64,000 nt of DNA from Narthecium ossifragum (lineage: Eukaryota > Streptophyta > Magnoliopsida > Dioscoreales > Nartheciaceae): positions 23,244,829 through 23,308,828 of the forward strand of contig OY986965.1 in NCBI GenBank assembly GCA_963920575.1, in the 5' to 3' direction. Shown here one piece after another: positions 1 to 10,911 of the stretch. Position 1 is the stretch's first letter. Every line of letters begins with the position of its first letter. Below the pieces are notes generated by a model, which made no database searches, was not told where the DNA came from, and saw only the letters and a list, made by a program, of their open reading frames with translations. A program made the translations under genes and the position numbers.

Positions 1-974
1 CTTAACGTCCAAGCCTTTCCACCATTTGATCTGGTATTGTCTTATAAGACAAGGGCAATGTATATATATGTATATATATATAATGTTGTTGGCATTCTGC
101 GCGAGGTGTCAAAAATCGAATCTATAGTACTGCAGACTCCACTTCTCTAAAAACCCATTAGTCTATCCACGACGGAGTCTACAAGCAATTTAATCAAGAA
201 CATTTGGCCTAAGATAACGACCACCATTGAATATAGATATAGTATTGTTTTGGCATATTTAGCGTAGAAGAAATCCACAAGACTTTATGGCCAAATCGAC
301 ATCCCGCCTGTAAAATAAGTTACACGAAAATTCGACGTAGACATTAATTTTGGCTATGTCAAATTTCCATAATATTATAGAATTGCTCCTATAAGGTAGA
401 TCAGCCTTACACATTATTCAAAGCCATAAAATCTTAGAAAGCTCATTTATACCGTTCTGACCCTCCACGGTTTTGATAATACCCTACACAAGCCACGAGG
501 ACAAGGGTATTTTCATAATTTTGAAATTTAAAATGAAATATATGCTTAAACATCCCAATACATTCCATCATGACCCTATATGACCATGACAACATCTTAC
601 ATAAGGTAGAAAGATGTAAAGATGTTTTGAGTAATTTTATCACATCAAAGGTATTTTGAGGATTTAGGCAAAATCTATGGATAATTTTAAATGAACCACT
701 GAAAGTTATACGTTCATCAAATTTTTCTAATGTGTAACTCATCAATGTCTCATCAATATCTAATTGTACTTAGGAAAATATGATGCACTTGTAACTTTCA
801 GTGGTGCATTTAAAATTACCGAAAATATATGCTTGAACTATCTCTTATACTCCACCATGCGTCTTACATGGTTCAGATAATATCATACTTAAAATTAGAA
901 GGACTCGATGGCATTTTGATAATTTTCCAACTCGAGGGTAGTTTAGTCAAATTTAGACATGGCCCACCTATAGC
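1..974. other. AT-rich sequence without recognisable gene
   Basis: No coding similarity or repeat structure that I recognise. A short TA/TG-rich microsatellite lies at about 61-84. The right end abuts LINE coding sequence, so part of this stretch may be a decayed 5' portion of that LINE. Confidence 0.5.
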
Positions 975-1358
975 ATGCCAAACGATGTTCTTGATCAACC
1001 TTTCTATTCCCGTAATATCCATGATAATGTGGATTCAGCTATTGAGATTATACATTCTATAAAGAATGCACCTAAGACTCGGAGTTCGATGGTTCTTAAA
1101 ATCGATCTCAAATCAGCCTATGATAAGGTTAAGTGCAGTTTCTTCATAAGGTTCTTAGCAAGATGAACTTTCCTACTAAGTGGATAAATTGGAAGATGGC
1201 ATGTGTCAAGGGGGCTTGGTTCTCACTTATCATCAATGGAAAACTAAATGAAAGAATAGCCTCGAAGTGTGGGTTGCGTCAAGGTGACCCGCTCTCCCCT
1301 ATTTGCTTTTGTTGGTTCAAAAGGTGCTCTCAAGGATTCTCAAGAACTTGGCTGATGC
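975..1358 (+). pseudogene. LINE reverse transcriptase fragment, part 1
   Basis: Plant L1-type LINE reverse transcriptase. The translation shows NIHDNVDSAIEIIHS, then VLKIDLKSAYDKV (motif A, with the first catalytic Asp), and after a one-base frameshift near 1130 LIINGKL and GLRQGDPLSP (motif B region). The coding sequence runs to LADA at 1358, where the TRIM interrupts it, and continues at 2191. The 5' half (endonuclease domain) is not seen. Frameshifts make it non-functional. The family call is secure; the exact 5' edge is not. Confidence 0.85.
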
Positions 1359-1745
1359 TGTAACGCCCCGGCCCTCCACTGGGCCCCGGCCTGCGGGCTC
1401 CCGGTCCGACCAGGATCCACCCGAGGGCCCCACCCGACACAATATTATCCGCTTTTGACTCACCGCAGCCGATCGATCGATAAACCCACCGATCGATCGG
1501 ACTTCCCGGGAGGTCACCCCTCCCAAACCAACTCCAGCCCTAGCACGCTTAACACTGGAGTTTTTCTGCGGTTCATTGCCATCACGGCTTTAAAACACGT
1601 TGTGTCTATTAAGGGGTTACTATATACTTATATCGAACCCCAGACTATACCCAGGCGTTGTGGGATTGCTTACCCGGCTACCTGACTCAGCCCCGCCCTC
1701 CAGGCGCAGGCATCTTGTCCCACTGTAGACCCAGCAAGCCTCACA
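1359..1745 (-). repeat. TRIM LTR (3' LTR on the minus strand)
   Basis: Near-identical to 1817-2185 apart from about 18 extra bases near its left edge. It contains GATCGATCG palindromes around 1470-1500. Confidence 0.88.
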
Positions 1746-1800
1746 ATCCACCCCCTTGGAGGCCCAGCATCCTCGCTGGCACAATTTCCGGCTGGGAACC

Positions 1801-1813
1801 GGCTCTGATACCA
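1801..1813 (-). other. Primer-binding site, tRNA-iMet type (TRIM)
   Basis: The minus strand reads TGGTATCAGAGCC, the complement of the 3' end of plant initiator tRNA-Met. It lies three bases from the LTR edge. Confidence 0.9.
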
Positions 1814-1816
1814 TAC

Positions 1817-2185
1817 TGAAACGCCCCGGCCCGCGGGCTCCCGGTCCGACCAGGATCCACCCGAGGGCCCCACCCGACACAATATTGTCCGCTTTTGGCT
1901 CACCGTAGCCGATCGATCGATAAACCCACCGATCGATCGGACTTCCCGAGAGGTCACCCCTCCCAAACCAACTCCAGCCCAAGCACGCTTAACACTGGAT
2001 TTTTTCTGCGGTTCATTGCCATCACGGCTTTAAAACGCGTTGTGTCTATTAAGGGGTTACTATATACTTATATCGAACCCCAGACTATACCCAGGCGTTG
2101 TGGGATTGCTTACCCGGCTACCCGACTCAGCCCCTCCCTCCAGGCGCAGGCATCTTGTCCCACGGTAGACCCAGCGGGCCTCACA
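1817..2185 (-). repeat. TRIM LTR (5' LTR on the minus strand)
   Basis: Second TRIM LTR, starting TGAAACG and ending CTCACA, followed by the GATGC duplication. Confidence 0.88.
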
Positions 2186-2744
2186 GATGCTATGATAGGT
2201 GTGAAGGTACCAAAGTCAGATTTTATAATCTCTCATTTTCTATATGTTGACGACTGTTTATTCATAACTCATGCTACATGTTTGAAAGCAAAAAAGTTGA
2301 AGCAGAACTTATATTATTTAAGAAGCTCTTCGTGTTGGAAATGAATCCTTCAAAATATAGTATTTGATTTTCTAAGGTGGTGGATACAGACAGAAGATGC
2401 ACTATCTGCCATATACTTGGTATCTCCGCAGCGAAAGGTATTTAGAACTATTTTGGGGTCCATGTGAGCGATAAGAGGCTAAAGGAAACAAACTACTCCA
2501 TGGTTATTGACAAAATGACAGAGAGTTGTGGAATGGCAGGGGAGATTGATTTGAAAGCAAGCAGACCAACTTTTCTTAACTCTGTACTTCAATCGATTAC
2601 GGGATATGTGTGACAGCAACGAAGATTCTTGATTCAAAGAATGGAGAGCATCCACAGGAACTTTCTTTTGAGGGGAAAGAGATCGACTTTGTGTAATGTG
2701 GCTTGGGGAGAGGTTTGTACACCTCCAGAGGTTGGTGGTCTTAC
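2186..2744 (+). pseudogene. LINE reverse transcriptase fragment, part 2
   Basis: Continues part 1. ISHFLYVDDCLF is the catalytic motif C (YVDD form). It is followed by the thumb and connection region characteristic of plant L1 elements (ILGI, FGVHVSDKRL, SVLQSITGYV, NFLLRGKRS, VAWGEVCTPPEVGGL). It contains several stops and at least one frameshift. It ends at GGL where a Tekay-like solo LTR is inserted, with the duplicated CTTAC at 2740-2744 and 5229-5233. Confidence 0.85.
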
Positions 2745-5228
2745 ACCCCGATCCAGAAAACCCATCTGGTCTGAGACGTGAGGGTTCTAAATCTATCCAA
2801 TCCATCCATGGCGTGTTTATAATAAAATAATACATCTAAATTAAACAAGTAATTTGGGGTCAAGACTGTAATTCTCTAATATTTTACTGAAGATCACTAT
2901 ACATCAAATATATACAAAGTTTCTAATACAAAACTGATCCACAAAGCATATGTATAACTATGTAAAAAATTCTTAGAGAAGGAAATCATATATTTATATA
3001 ATGTAACAGGAAAACTAAGCCCCGAGTCGTCAAACATCTCCAGAGGTCGACGCACCACTAAGAGAATGTCCTGCTGGTGTTATGGAAGAAAAGTTGTTGC
3101 CTGCACCTACAAAACGTAGCTCGGGTAGGAATGAGCGATAAGCTCAACACGATTCTATTCTACGTCACATTGAATGGGAAGGGAACAGTAAAGTCCCAGG
3201 TTCCACCTCATCTATAGGGGAAAACTCACGTTACATATACCGCCTACCTCAGGGCACGCACTCTGATGACCTCCACTGTCAACAGTCATCCCTCACAAAC
3301 CAAGCACTCAAATGCTAAAAACTAAGACGACCTATACACCTCAATCAAAGTAATTGTAGCCAATTAGACAGTAACTTCGGTAACATGAGATTATCATAAC
3401 AATTCAGCCCTAGACTTTGTTGTCCAACCTTGATCCTACGGATAGATCCGAGCTGCCCGAGCCTTCGGATCGGCGATCAATCCATCGCCCACGCCTAGCC
3501 TAGAATGCCTCTAATGCAATCAAATGCATGTATGCTCACACGCGCATAGATAAGATTTCAGACATGCAACAATATGTTAAAATAATATATAGGGTTAAGC
3601 GCAACATATATCTCGCCATGGGGGTGAACATAGCAAGGGTCTAGATAAAGTGGATAAATAAGCGCAATTTGCCTATCAATCTCGACGAGACCAGACAAAC
3701 AATCTAGACTATCATTCAAAATAGATTTCGGCAATACGACGGCATCCGCGAGCCGTCAACCAAAATTCTACAAATGGGACACAACCCCAGTTAACCAAAC
3801 AATTTAACAGTTAAACATTTATTCTACACATTCAAGGGGGCGTGACTTCATTGGTTCAACCATAAGCCTCACATACGGTTGGGCCATACATAGGGGCTAC
3901 ACATATATAATAACATATATATGATAAAAGATTGAAAGGCTCGAATTATCAAATTGAAACTAACAATACTACTAACTTCAAAAAATCCTAACTTTGAATA
4001 TAAATATCCAATTGATGTGAAACGTTATATGGCTAGTCATTGACATATCCTGAATCACATATCCAAAAATTGGATCAAACGGGTGAAAAGCAATTGACAA
4101 AAACCTATAATTTTGGTTTCGAATATCATTTGATAAACGACTCAAAATCCCTTCGAAAAAATCTTGGATTAAAACCAAAATTTTTTGATCAACCCCAAAG
4201 ATGACTGAGATCATCTTATTTAAAAATCAAATGAATTGGATAACGAAAGTCCACTTAATGTCTCCAATTAAACTCACTGCCCAGTTCTGGACAATCTGGC
4301 CATTTAATTCACTACAAATTATTTATAAATCTGAAAACTATGAAGGCAGTTGTAGTTGAAAGAAGACTCGGAGATATACAACTTTCATGTCGAAGATCAA
4401 CCGAGATTATGCTCATACAGCTCTGTAATCAAGCTCAAACATAGCTATTCTAATTAAAACAGAAATCCAGAAATAAATCAAGCAAAGGTTGCTTTAATCC
4501 GGATTAAATCCAACCAAAACCCAATCATACTTCAATCAGATATTAAGTATGCCTAGAAGCATCATCTAGCACAGAGTAATAAAAGAATCAAGCATTTAAT
4601 TAACCTAGAACACTTAAACAGAGCTTAAGTGAAAAACCCTACCTTTGTAAGCTATTTCATGATTAATCCTTGATTAATCCATTTAGGGAAGCCCTTGATC
4701 AACTCCTCTACTTACTGCCAAAGTCCTCAAGCCTTTGGAACAAGCCTCCCTCAAGAAATCCAAGGAACGGTGGAGAGAAGAAGAAAAGAAAAGAAACAAA
4801 GGAGCTGGTGGGTATGTATACCAGCCGTGTTCGATCGATCGCATAAAGCAGCGATCAGTCGGACTAGGTCGGTTCTATACCTGCCAGCTCAACGTCAGTG
4901 CCAACATAGAGTCCGATCGGTCGATCCTTGGAGCAATCGATCGCTCTAGGGCTGCCAGCTGTTCAAAGGACAAGCTTTCGCGCCCGAGCTCGGATCTTTG
5001 GATCCCAAGCTCACCTAAGGTTCTATCAAGCACATTTATCATTCATAAGGTTGTGTGTGTACTACGCGGGTGTGAAACCGATCACCAAGTTGCAATTTAC
5101 TAAATTGCCTTTGGAGTCAAAAATCAACAGTGCGATCAAACAGATCGCGCTTGACGTGGAAACAGGCCACCAGGGCACGATCCCCGACCTACGCGGTCGA
5201 GCCAGGTTAGAGGAATGGGTCCTCATAC
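2745..5228 (-). mobile_element. Tekay/Del-like Gypsy solo LTR
   Basis: A 2.48 kb insertion flanked by CTTAC on both sides, which restores the LINE frame when removed. The left edge resembles the TGTCACGCCCCGG start of other minus-strand Tekay LTRs here but is degraded. The right end, GGGTCCTCATA, corresponds to GGGTCCTCACA elsewhere (43084-43094). The segment near 5050-5110 (gtgtgtactacgcgggtg) is shared with 34862 and 42905. No coding region, PBS or PPT is present, so this is a solo LTR. GATCGATC-type palindromes occur around 4830-4950. Confidence 0.8.
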
Positions 5229-5397
5229 TTACTCTCAGGGACTTGGGGCTTTGGGCAAAAGCCTTGAAGATGAATGAAATGGGGAATTTTCTTGATAGAA
5301 AAGCATGTGTTTGGAAGCAGCTCTGTAAAGCCAAGTACAAATCTAAGCAAATTATACCAACTAAGAGAGGCCTCTGGGGGAGGTCTGCCCATTGTTT
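5229..5397 (+). pseudogene. LINE reverse transcriptase fragment, part 3
   Basis: Resumes the LINE after the solo LTR: LTLRDLGLWAKAL, then WKQLCKAKYKSK and RGLWGRS. These match the C-terminal part of plant LINE ORF2, where GL.DL..WN.ALL and W...L..KY are typical. It is cut at about 5397 by another LTR fragment, so the ORF2 C-terminus and 3' tail are missing. Confidence 0.8.
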
Positions 5398-6278
5398 CTA
5401 AAAGCAAATTGCGAGAGTCTCCCTTGTATTTCCTTAGTTTGAACCCTGTACAATTTCATAATAGGCGCAAATTTATTCAATGCATAATAAATTTACAACT
5501 ACGAATTTGAACAAATTATAATTAGAACAAATAACTAATCATTACATTACTGAAATGTCTACATTAAAGAATATTACAAATTTTCTCGAATACAACTGGA
5601 ATAAGAATCATATAATTATGTTCTCGAATACATCATATTATACATCAATCGATACATCATAATATAAAATTATAAGGAAGCTGTATGAAACTCCTCGAAG
5701 CTCCAAGTCCTCGACCACCTCGAGAATGTCGCGCCATCTTCTAGAAGAACACATGAAAGAAGGAACTGCATCGACCGGCATCACCGATGCAGCTTAGGTA
5801 AGGTGAGCAACAATGCCCAATATGGTTCTACTCTAAGTCACACAAAAAGGAGGGAAAACTACGACTGTGTCGTTCTCCACCTAAGCCGAAGGTATGCCAA
5901 GGGGCCCCATAACCCCGTCGATTCATGAGGGCTCATGTCCATGTCCCACCCTCACCCAACAACTAAAGAGAGGAAACAAAGATTCCGGGCTCCTGTCTTG
6001 GTTCCACCCTGCCCAGTCATACCATCTCTCACGGGGACACGTAATTCAGGGACAAAGACAACCATCCTTAGCGCTTGGTATCGGAGACTCGACACAACCT
6101 CTACACATCAAGTACAAGAATATAATACATAGTCGACTATAACAATAACTTCAAATGTTAGCAAACATGATCATTCGATGACAATCACGCCATAACCCTC
6201 AGCTACCCAAACCCCGGTCTTAAGGCTAGATTCGGGCTACCCGAGAACCCAGGATCGACGATCGAACCCATCGCCCGC
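5398..6278 (-). repeat. Tekay-like LTR fragment
   Basis: Similar to the E1 LTR at 34229 onward (shared string cgagagtctccct..tatttcct). Its first roughly 40-70 bases are missing and its right end is cut by the Athila-like LTR that begins at 6279. No coding sequence. Confidence 0.6.
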
Positions 6279-7710
6279 TGATGAGTGCATGAAAGTGCAC
6301 TCTTAACAGTCTTATAACCATCTCAATTGCTAGATTGTCACCCTTAATCAACCTCTTTAGTACTATTTTGACACTTATATGTTGCTTCACGTAGTTGTTT
6401 TGAAAAATGCAGGAATTTGGAGCTAAAAGAAGCTGAAAAGATTACATGGGTCAACCTGGAACATTAAACTGTACTTGGTCATGAAGAACCAGATGATGTT
6501 CCATATATTATTGGAAAGCTTTTGAGGTCTAGTTTCTGGAGAATATTACGGTTCATGATTCTGAGTTTTTAAAAGGAAGTTACAATATTTTTTGTACCAA
6601 TGACGTAATGCTGAATGAATAGTTACGGTCGACCGCCGCATCATCCGCGAGATCGACCATCGCGCTCAATATACTCACGGTCGACCGTCGCATCATCTGC
6701 GAGATTGACTGTGAGCCTCTGTCAAGAAAAAGTCTTCTCAGGGTCGATGCGAAGATCGACGACCGCTTTTCCAAATAAAGTTGCAAAGTTGACGGTCGAC
6801 CGTGAGAACGACCGCGAGCGTAAATAGGAAACTAGATCTAACCCGAGTTTAAGACTTTTGGAGCCTATAAATAAGATACTTAGGGTTATTCAAAAGGAGG
6901 TTTTTGAGTACTTCTAGGAGGACTTTTCTGGAGTAATTGGTGGAGAGGAAGCGGTGTTAGGGTTTTGTTTTTTTCGTCTTTCTTTCTTTATTTTTCCTTG
7001 AACACTTGTGTTGTCTTCATGATGAACATAAGTGGCTAGTTTCTTTTCTAAGATACCGATGTAGACTAACAGAGTCATTCTATGTTATTGAATCATGCTT
7101 ATTTAATCCATTTATATTCCTTATTTCATTCATTATTATAACTGAAATCTTAAATACTTATATCTGGTCAATAGAAGTATGATAGATTGTTTTATGTTAA
7201 ATTTGATGAGGGTTAATTCCCTAATCTTGCAAGATCTATAAATGAATGAGTATGTCAAAGCCCGGTTAAAGCTAAGACAATTCTTGGTTCATAATTGTTC
7301 TTCATATATTAATGGATTCTTGATTGACACTTAGCTATGGGTTCATTAGCAAATGTTAATTGAGGGTACTTGGTAAAGACCGCGGCCGAACGGATCATCA
7401 TACCGGAAGAACGAACCCTTGAAATTAAATTGAGATTTTATTGATTCAATGCATAGAATGAGGATGCTATGGTGAAATCGGAACCTTAGTCTTCACCCAT
7501 CAGATTTCCATCATTTTCTTATTTCGTTATTAGATCTTCTATTTTCGGTACTTCTTCTTTCTTTCTTTACCTTCCTTATTTTCTTTCTTCTCAGTTCTTT
7601 AGCGTTTTACTCAAATAATCTTTACAAATCTCTGTGAGTATGATACTCGTCTTACTGCTATACGGACCACACGGATTCGTATACTTGCGAGATATAAAAT
7701 TTATTCATCA
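6279..7710 (+). repeat. 5' LTR of Athila-like element A
   Basis: Starts TGATGAGTGCATG, the same start as the LTRs at 13599 and 61552, and ends TTCATCA directly before a tRNA-Asp primer-binding site. It contains the conserved block with a degenerate CArG-like box (6494-6566), a cluster of CGGTCGACCG palindromes (6626-6802), a TATA box near 6865 and a purine/pyrimidine-rich leader. It has diverged clearly from the element B LTR. Confidence 0.85.
6626..6885 (+). promoter_or_regulatory. LTR promoter with CGGTCGACCG palindromes and TATA box
   Basis: Three perfect CGGTCGACCG palindromes at 6626-6635, 6678-6687 and 6793-6802 have degenerate copies between them. They are followed by CTATAAATA at 6865-6873 and TTAGGGTT shortly after. 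The position and order match the GATCGATC clusters in sister LTRs. A promoter role is inferred. Confidence 0.6.
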
Positions 7711-7716
7711 AGTTTT

Positions 7717-7734
7717 TGGCGCCGTTGCCAGGGA
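7717..7734 (+). other. Primer-binding site, tRNA-Asp type (element A)
   Basis: TGGCGCCGTTGCCAGGGA, one base different from the usual Athila-lineage site, six bases after the LTR end. Confidence 0.85.
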
Positions 7735-7820
7735 TTTGATTAGAGTTTATTAGTAGTGAATGCAAGGTCGCCGATCATGAAAAGAAAAGTTGTTGACATT
7801 GAACGATAAAGTAGATCAAA

Positions 7821-8665
7821 TTGGGAGTAAGAAGAGATCTAACAAAGACAAGCGTGTCCACTTCTGATCCAGGAGTTCAAGAGGAGGAACAAGAGAAAAT
7901 GGAGCTTAATAACAATGCACGTCCTCTTGAGGAGTACGCAAGGTCTACTATTTCTACCTCACCTTCGTGCATTGCGTTACCCGCAGAGGTTACGAATTCT
8001 GAACTGAAAAATCTACATTTTTCTATGCTTCCTGAATTTCATGGTTTAGCCTCTAAAGATGCACTGACTTTTGTGAAAGATTATTATACTACTATTCAGA
8101 CTTTTCCTCTATGTGGCATTACTGAAGATCAACTGAGGATGCGATGTTTTTCTTATACAATGAAAGATAAAGCTAAGAGATGGATGATGTCATTGCCTCT
8201 GGATCACTCACTGATTGGGATTCAATTTATAACAAGTTTGTCTGCAATATTTATTCTCATGTCATGACTACCAACTTGAGGAGGCAAATTTCAAATTTTC
8301 AGCAAGCTTATGGAGAACCTTTCCATGATGCATGGGATAGATTTAAAATGCTTTTGATGCAATGTCCCCATCATAATTACTCTTTAGAAAATCAGATGCA
8401 ATATTTTTATGATGGACTAAACCTTTATCGGTAGACTATGGCAGATAATGCTGCAAGGGGAGCGATGTTCAAAAAGACACCCCAAGAAGCATATGAAATT
8501 TATGAGATGTTGGGATCCAACTCGCAGCAGAGGGACATGAGGAATAAGACGAGAGGCATCTATGAGCTAAACCAGAATGACGACATGGCAAGGCAGATGG
8601 CAGCCCTCAACAAGAAGATAGATGCGATGATTTCCACACAACATGAGTTGGCGTTGGCTAGGTGA
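7821..8665 (+). pseudogene. Athila-like gag fragment (element A)
   Basis: Gag capsid-type polyprotein of an Athila-lineage Gypsy retrotransposon. Visible landmarks are FSMLPEFHGLASKDAL, KDKAKRWMMSLP, then after a one-base frameshift near 8200 NFQQAYGEPFHDAWDRFK and CPHHN.., with YFYDGL. After a stop at 8432-8434 comes GAMFKKTPQEAYEIYEMLGSNSQQ, the conserved region before the zinc knuckle. It ends abruptly at 8665, with the zinc knuckle, protease and pol missing. The start was chosen as the first ATG after the PBS that gives an uninterrupted N-terminus. Confidence 0.85.
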
Positions 8666-9591
8666 CAACATGACGTGGCAGCTGTGGATGCTGCTACGTA
8701 TCAACTCATTAACCCTCTCATCAACCCAACTCGAGCACCAAACTCTCCTCTCCTCCTATCCCGACCTCCCGCGGCGCCTCCTCTCCTCCCCGATCTAGGG
8801 CATCCATGCTACAACGGCACCTCCTCTCCTCTCCTCCTATCCCGACCTCCCGGGGCGCCTCCTCTCCTCCTACTTTTTCTCCTATCCTGATCCCGATCTA
8901 GGGCATCCACCCTCCAACGGCGGTGGCGCCTCCGATCCCAATCTAGGGCATCCACGACCTCCCAAATCCAGTAGCACCGGCATCGGGTTCGACCGCCGGA
9001 CAACCCAGCTCCGGCGCCTCTTGTCGACGGAGGGGAAGCGAGGGGTCTTTCTCTCATCCGAGAAGGAGCCAGGGATCTTATCGCGAGATAAGGTATGCAA
9101 GATCCATTTTATTTTTTCTGTATTCCGTTTAATTGGAGATTCTTCATGCTTAAATGAAGAATGTTGGATCGACAACATCAGCGGTGTTGCCGATCTGGTT
9201 GTTTCCAATTGCCGATATGGTGTTGCCTATGTGGAGATTTTTTGACCATTTTCTCTGGACTGCAGTTTGATCGCAAATGCAATTCGTGTGATTTTGCAGC
9301 CAAAGTCCTTCGTAAGATTTATGAGATGATTTTTGTTTCTTCATGTGCCATTCAGGCCTTTCTTGATGTTCATGCATTTTTATCTTTATTTGAAAAATTT
9401 CTGTTCTTAATGACATGACAATGCTTTTCATGCAATCAGTCAGTTGATTCCTAGTGAGTAATCTTCACCTTGTTCATTGCCTTACTAAAGAAAATAAAAG
9501 GAACTACCATGTCAAGCTATCATCTCATTTTTGTTCATCTTATATTGATCTAAAATGTATGAGAAAAGAAGAGCTACTGGGTATGAAATAA
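8666..9591. other. Host-gene-like leader sequence, CT-rich, no complete ORF
   Basis: From 8666 the sequence is no longer retroelement-like. Around 8740-8960 a pyrimidine-rich segment (tcctctcctcctatcccgac) recurs three times. At about 9090 agataag|gtatgc resembles a 5' splice donor. It reads like the 5' untranslated exon and first intron of a plant gene on the plus strand. Whether it belongs with the ORF at 9592-9903 cannot be decided from sequence alone. Confidence 0.35.
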
Positions 9592-9903
9592 TTGCCGTTC
9601 TTTTCTGTGGGTGGTTCTTTGGGCAATACCCAGTCCTTGGCTCGTGTGAGAGTTATATATGGTTTCTACGAAGATTGCACGCATCCATTGGGTGAAGATC
9701 TGGCCGAATTGGACGACAGAGAGATTCCAGGAGGGGAGAATTTGTTCTTGAAATTACAGGGAAGCCTGGATGTAGCAAAAGAAGAAGTTGAATCAGCAGC
9801 AGCAGTGAAGGCAGCAATGCGTAGTTTGTTAATGAAAAAGCAATACTCAACGGAGAAAAGAGAGTTGAGAAAGAGAGGTAGAAATGATCAGAAGTTAAAA
9901 TAG
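9592..9903 (+). CDS. Unidentified plant protein, probable C-terminal exon
   Basis: A 103-codon open frame ending at a normal TAG and followed by a 3'-UTR-like tail. The translation (RVRVIYGFYEDCTHPL, then GEDLAELDDREIPGG, then ENLFLKLQGSLDVAKEEVESAAA and a basic tail KRELRKRGRND) has ordinary protein composition with a likely helical, charged C-terminus. This suggests genuine coding sequence rather than a chance ORF. The first ~20 residues may not be coding, because gggcaatacccag just before SLARVR resembles a 3' splice site. I do not recognise the family. It lies among captured gene fragments, so it may be a gene remnant. Confidence that it was once coding is moderate. Confidence 0.4.
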   Translation: MPFFSVGGSLGNTQSLARVRVIYGFYEDCTHPLGEDLAELDDREIPGGENLFLKLQGSLDVAKEEVESAAAVKAAMRSLLMKKQYSTEKRELRKRGRNDQKLK

Positions 9904-10547
9904 TAGTAGTTGTATGTTGAAGTTACCAAATTTAGACCTCTTTTGTGTGGTTTCAACAGTTTGGTCATCTTAATGTATGAACAAGTTGATTGAAGCATCT
10001 GTTCTTTCTATCAAATTCATTGAGAAAGTTCTTGAAGTTGTACCACAGAAGTCTGTCAACTTGATTGAACATGTCTATAAGCAAAGTGCTCATCTGATTG
10101 TGACTCGGAAATTGGTGGGGCTTGTTTCAGTGATTGTGAGGTCTAATTTTTTGACTTGAACATGTCTATAAGCAAAGTAACCATAGAGCTTTCTAACTGC
10201 TTATAGCATCAGTAGATGTTTGGTAGTGAAGATGAATGTAGCAATATGTTACTGAATACGACCCCTCTTTCAAAGATCAGTACTCTGTATGTACTTGTAG
10301 TTTTTATAAACATTGACAAGAGAAACATCAGGAAACATGTACCAAGCAGTTTCAGACTGAGTATCTCACACAAGATCCATAAAAATGAGTTACACAACAC
10401 AAAGCCTGGCTCTCAAATTTGGCTATGTTCAATTACATAACCAACTAACATACCAACTAATCAATTAGTCACTGCCTTCAAAAATGTTTACACATTACCA
10501 ACTAGTCAACTAATCAATGAGTTCATTGCATCTTCAGTGAAGTAATC
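9904..10547. other. Non-coding stretch with short direct repeats
   Basis: No convincing gene. A 23-bp direct repeat (ttgaacatgtctataagcaa core) occurs at about 10064-10086 and 10157-10179. A second direct repeat (gcattgcatcttcagt) straddles 10523-10567. A 60-codon ORF at 9977 has no recognisable similarity. Confidence 0.4.
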
Positions 10548-10661
10548 TCAGCATTGCATCTTCAGTTCATTAAGTTCCTTCTGCACAGCTTCGAATGATA
10601 TTTTCAACAGTGCTATCTGATCATGAGCTAAGAGATTTTTGCCAGCTGCAGCCCTGGAGTT
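10548..10661 (-). CDS. Possible terminal exon, unidentified
   Basis: The minus strand reads NSRAAAGKNLLAHDQIALLK followed by a helix-prone stretch and a TGA stop, preceded by an AG that could be a splice acceptor. The composition looks protein-like (amphipathic, possible coiled coil). It lies about 100 bp downstream, on the same strand, of the response-regulator exon and may be the last exon of a chimeric transcript. Function unknown. Confidence 0.3.
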   Translation of the reverse strand, partial: NSRAAAGKNLLAHDQIALLKISFEAVQKELNELKMQC

Positions 10662-10766
10662 CTATGTAAACAGAACAATATTGAGATAAAAAAACAACAG
10701 ATAACTTTCCATATTTTATGAAGTAAAAGATAATATAAGAGGAGCATTGCAATTAAAGCTTCAAAC

Positions 10767-10844
10767 CTTGACTTCTTTGAGAAGGTCGTATCCTGTCATT
10801 TGTGGCATACAATTGTCAGTAAGTATTATGTCAATCTTCTGTTC
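10767..10844 (-). pseudogene. Response-regulator receiver-domain exon
   Basis: A 78-nt open segment reading KIDIILTDNCMPQMTGYDLL. It matches the receiver-domain core of plant two-component response regulators (type-A ARR style: I.TDYCMPGMTGYDLLK..K), including the Asp that accepts phosphate. It is bounded by gtgcag on the 5' side and gtttga on the 3' side, i.e. splice-site dinucleotides, and its length is a multiple of three. Only this exon is present; the rest of the domain is absent. It sits on the same strand as, and downstream of, the FAR1-like pseudogene, suggesting exon capture or shuffling. A mutated Y-to-N next to Cys is noted. Confidence 0.65.
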
Positions 10845-10911
10845 CTGCACATTTCCAAGTTTCACAAATGTTTTACAATCACATATTAAGCCACAATCAC
10901 ATTTCCAAGTT

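Larger units (their letters stand above)
1359..2185 (-). mobile_element. TRIM (terminal-repeat retrotransposon in miniature)
   Basis: The element begins TGTAACG and ends CTCACA on the plus strand and is flanked by the 5-bp duplication GATGC (1354-1358 and 2186-2190). Two LTR copies (1359-1745 and 1817-2185) enclose only about 71 bp. That interior holds, on the minus strand, a tRNA-iMet primer-binding site and a purine-rich tract (complement of 1746-1757) next to the other LTR. There is no coding capacity, as expected of TRIMs, which are mobilised by proteins of autonomous elements. The LTRs contain paired GATCGATC palindromes. It sits inside LINE coding sequence in the same frame on both sides, which confirms the insertion. 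Confidence 0.9.

Noticed and set aside
1620..2344. ORFs of 120-149 aa across the TRIM.
   Set aside because: They read through the duplicated LTRs and partly into LINE sequence; they reflect the repeat, not a gene.
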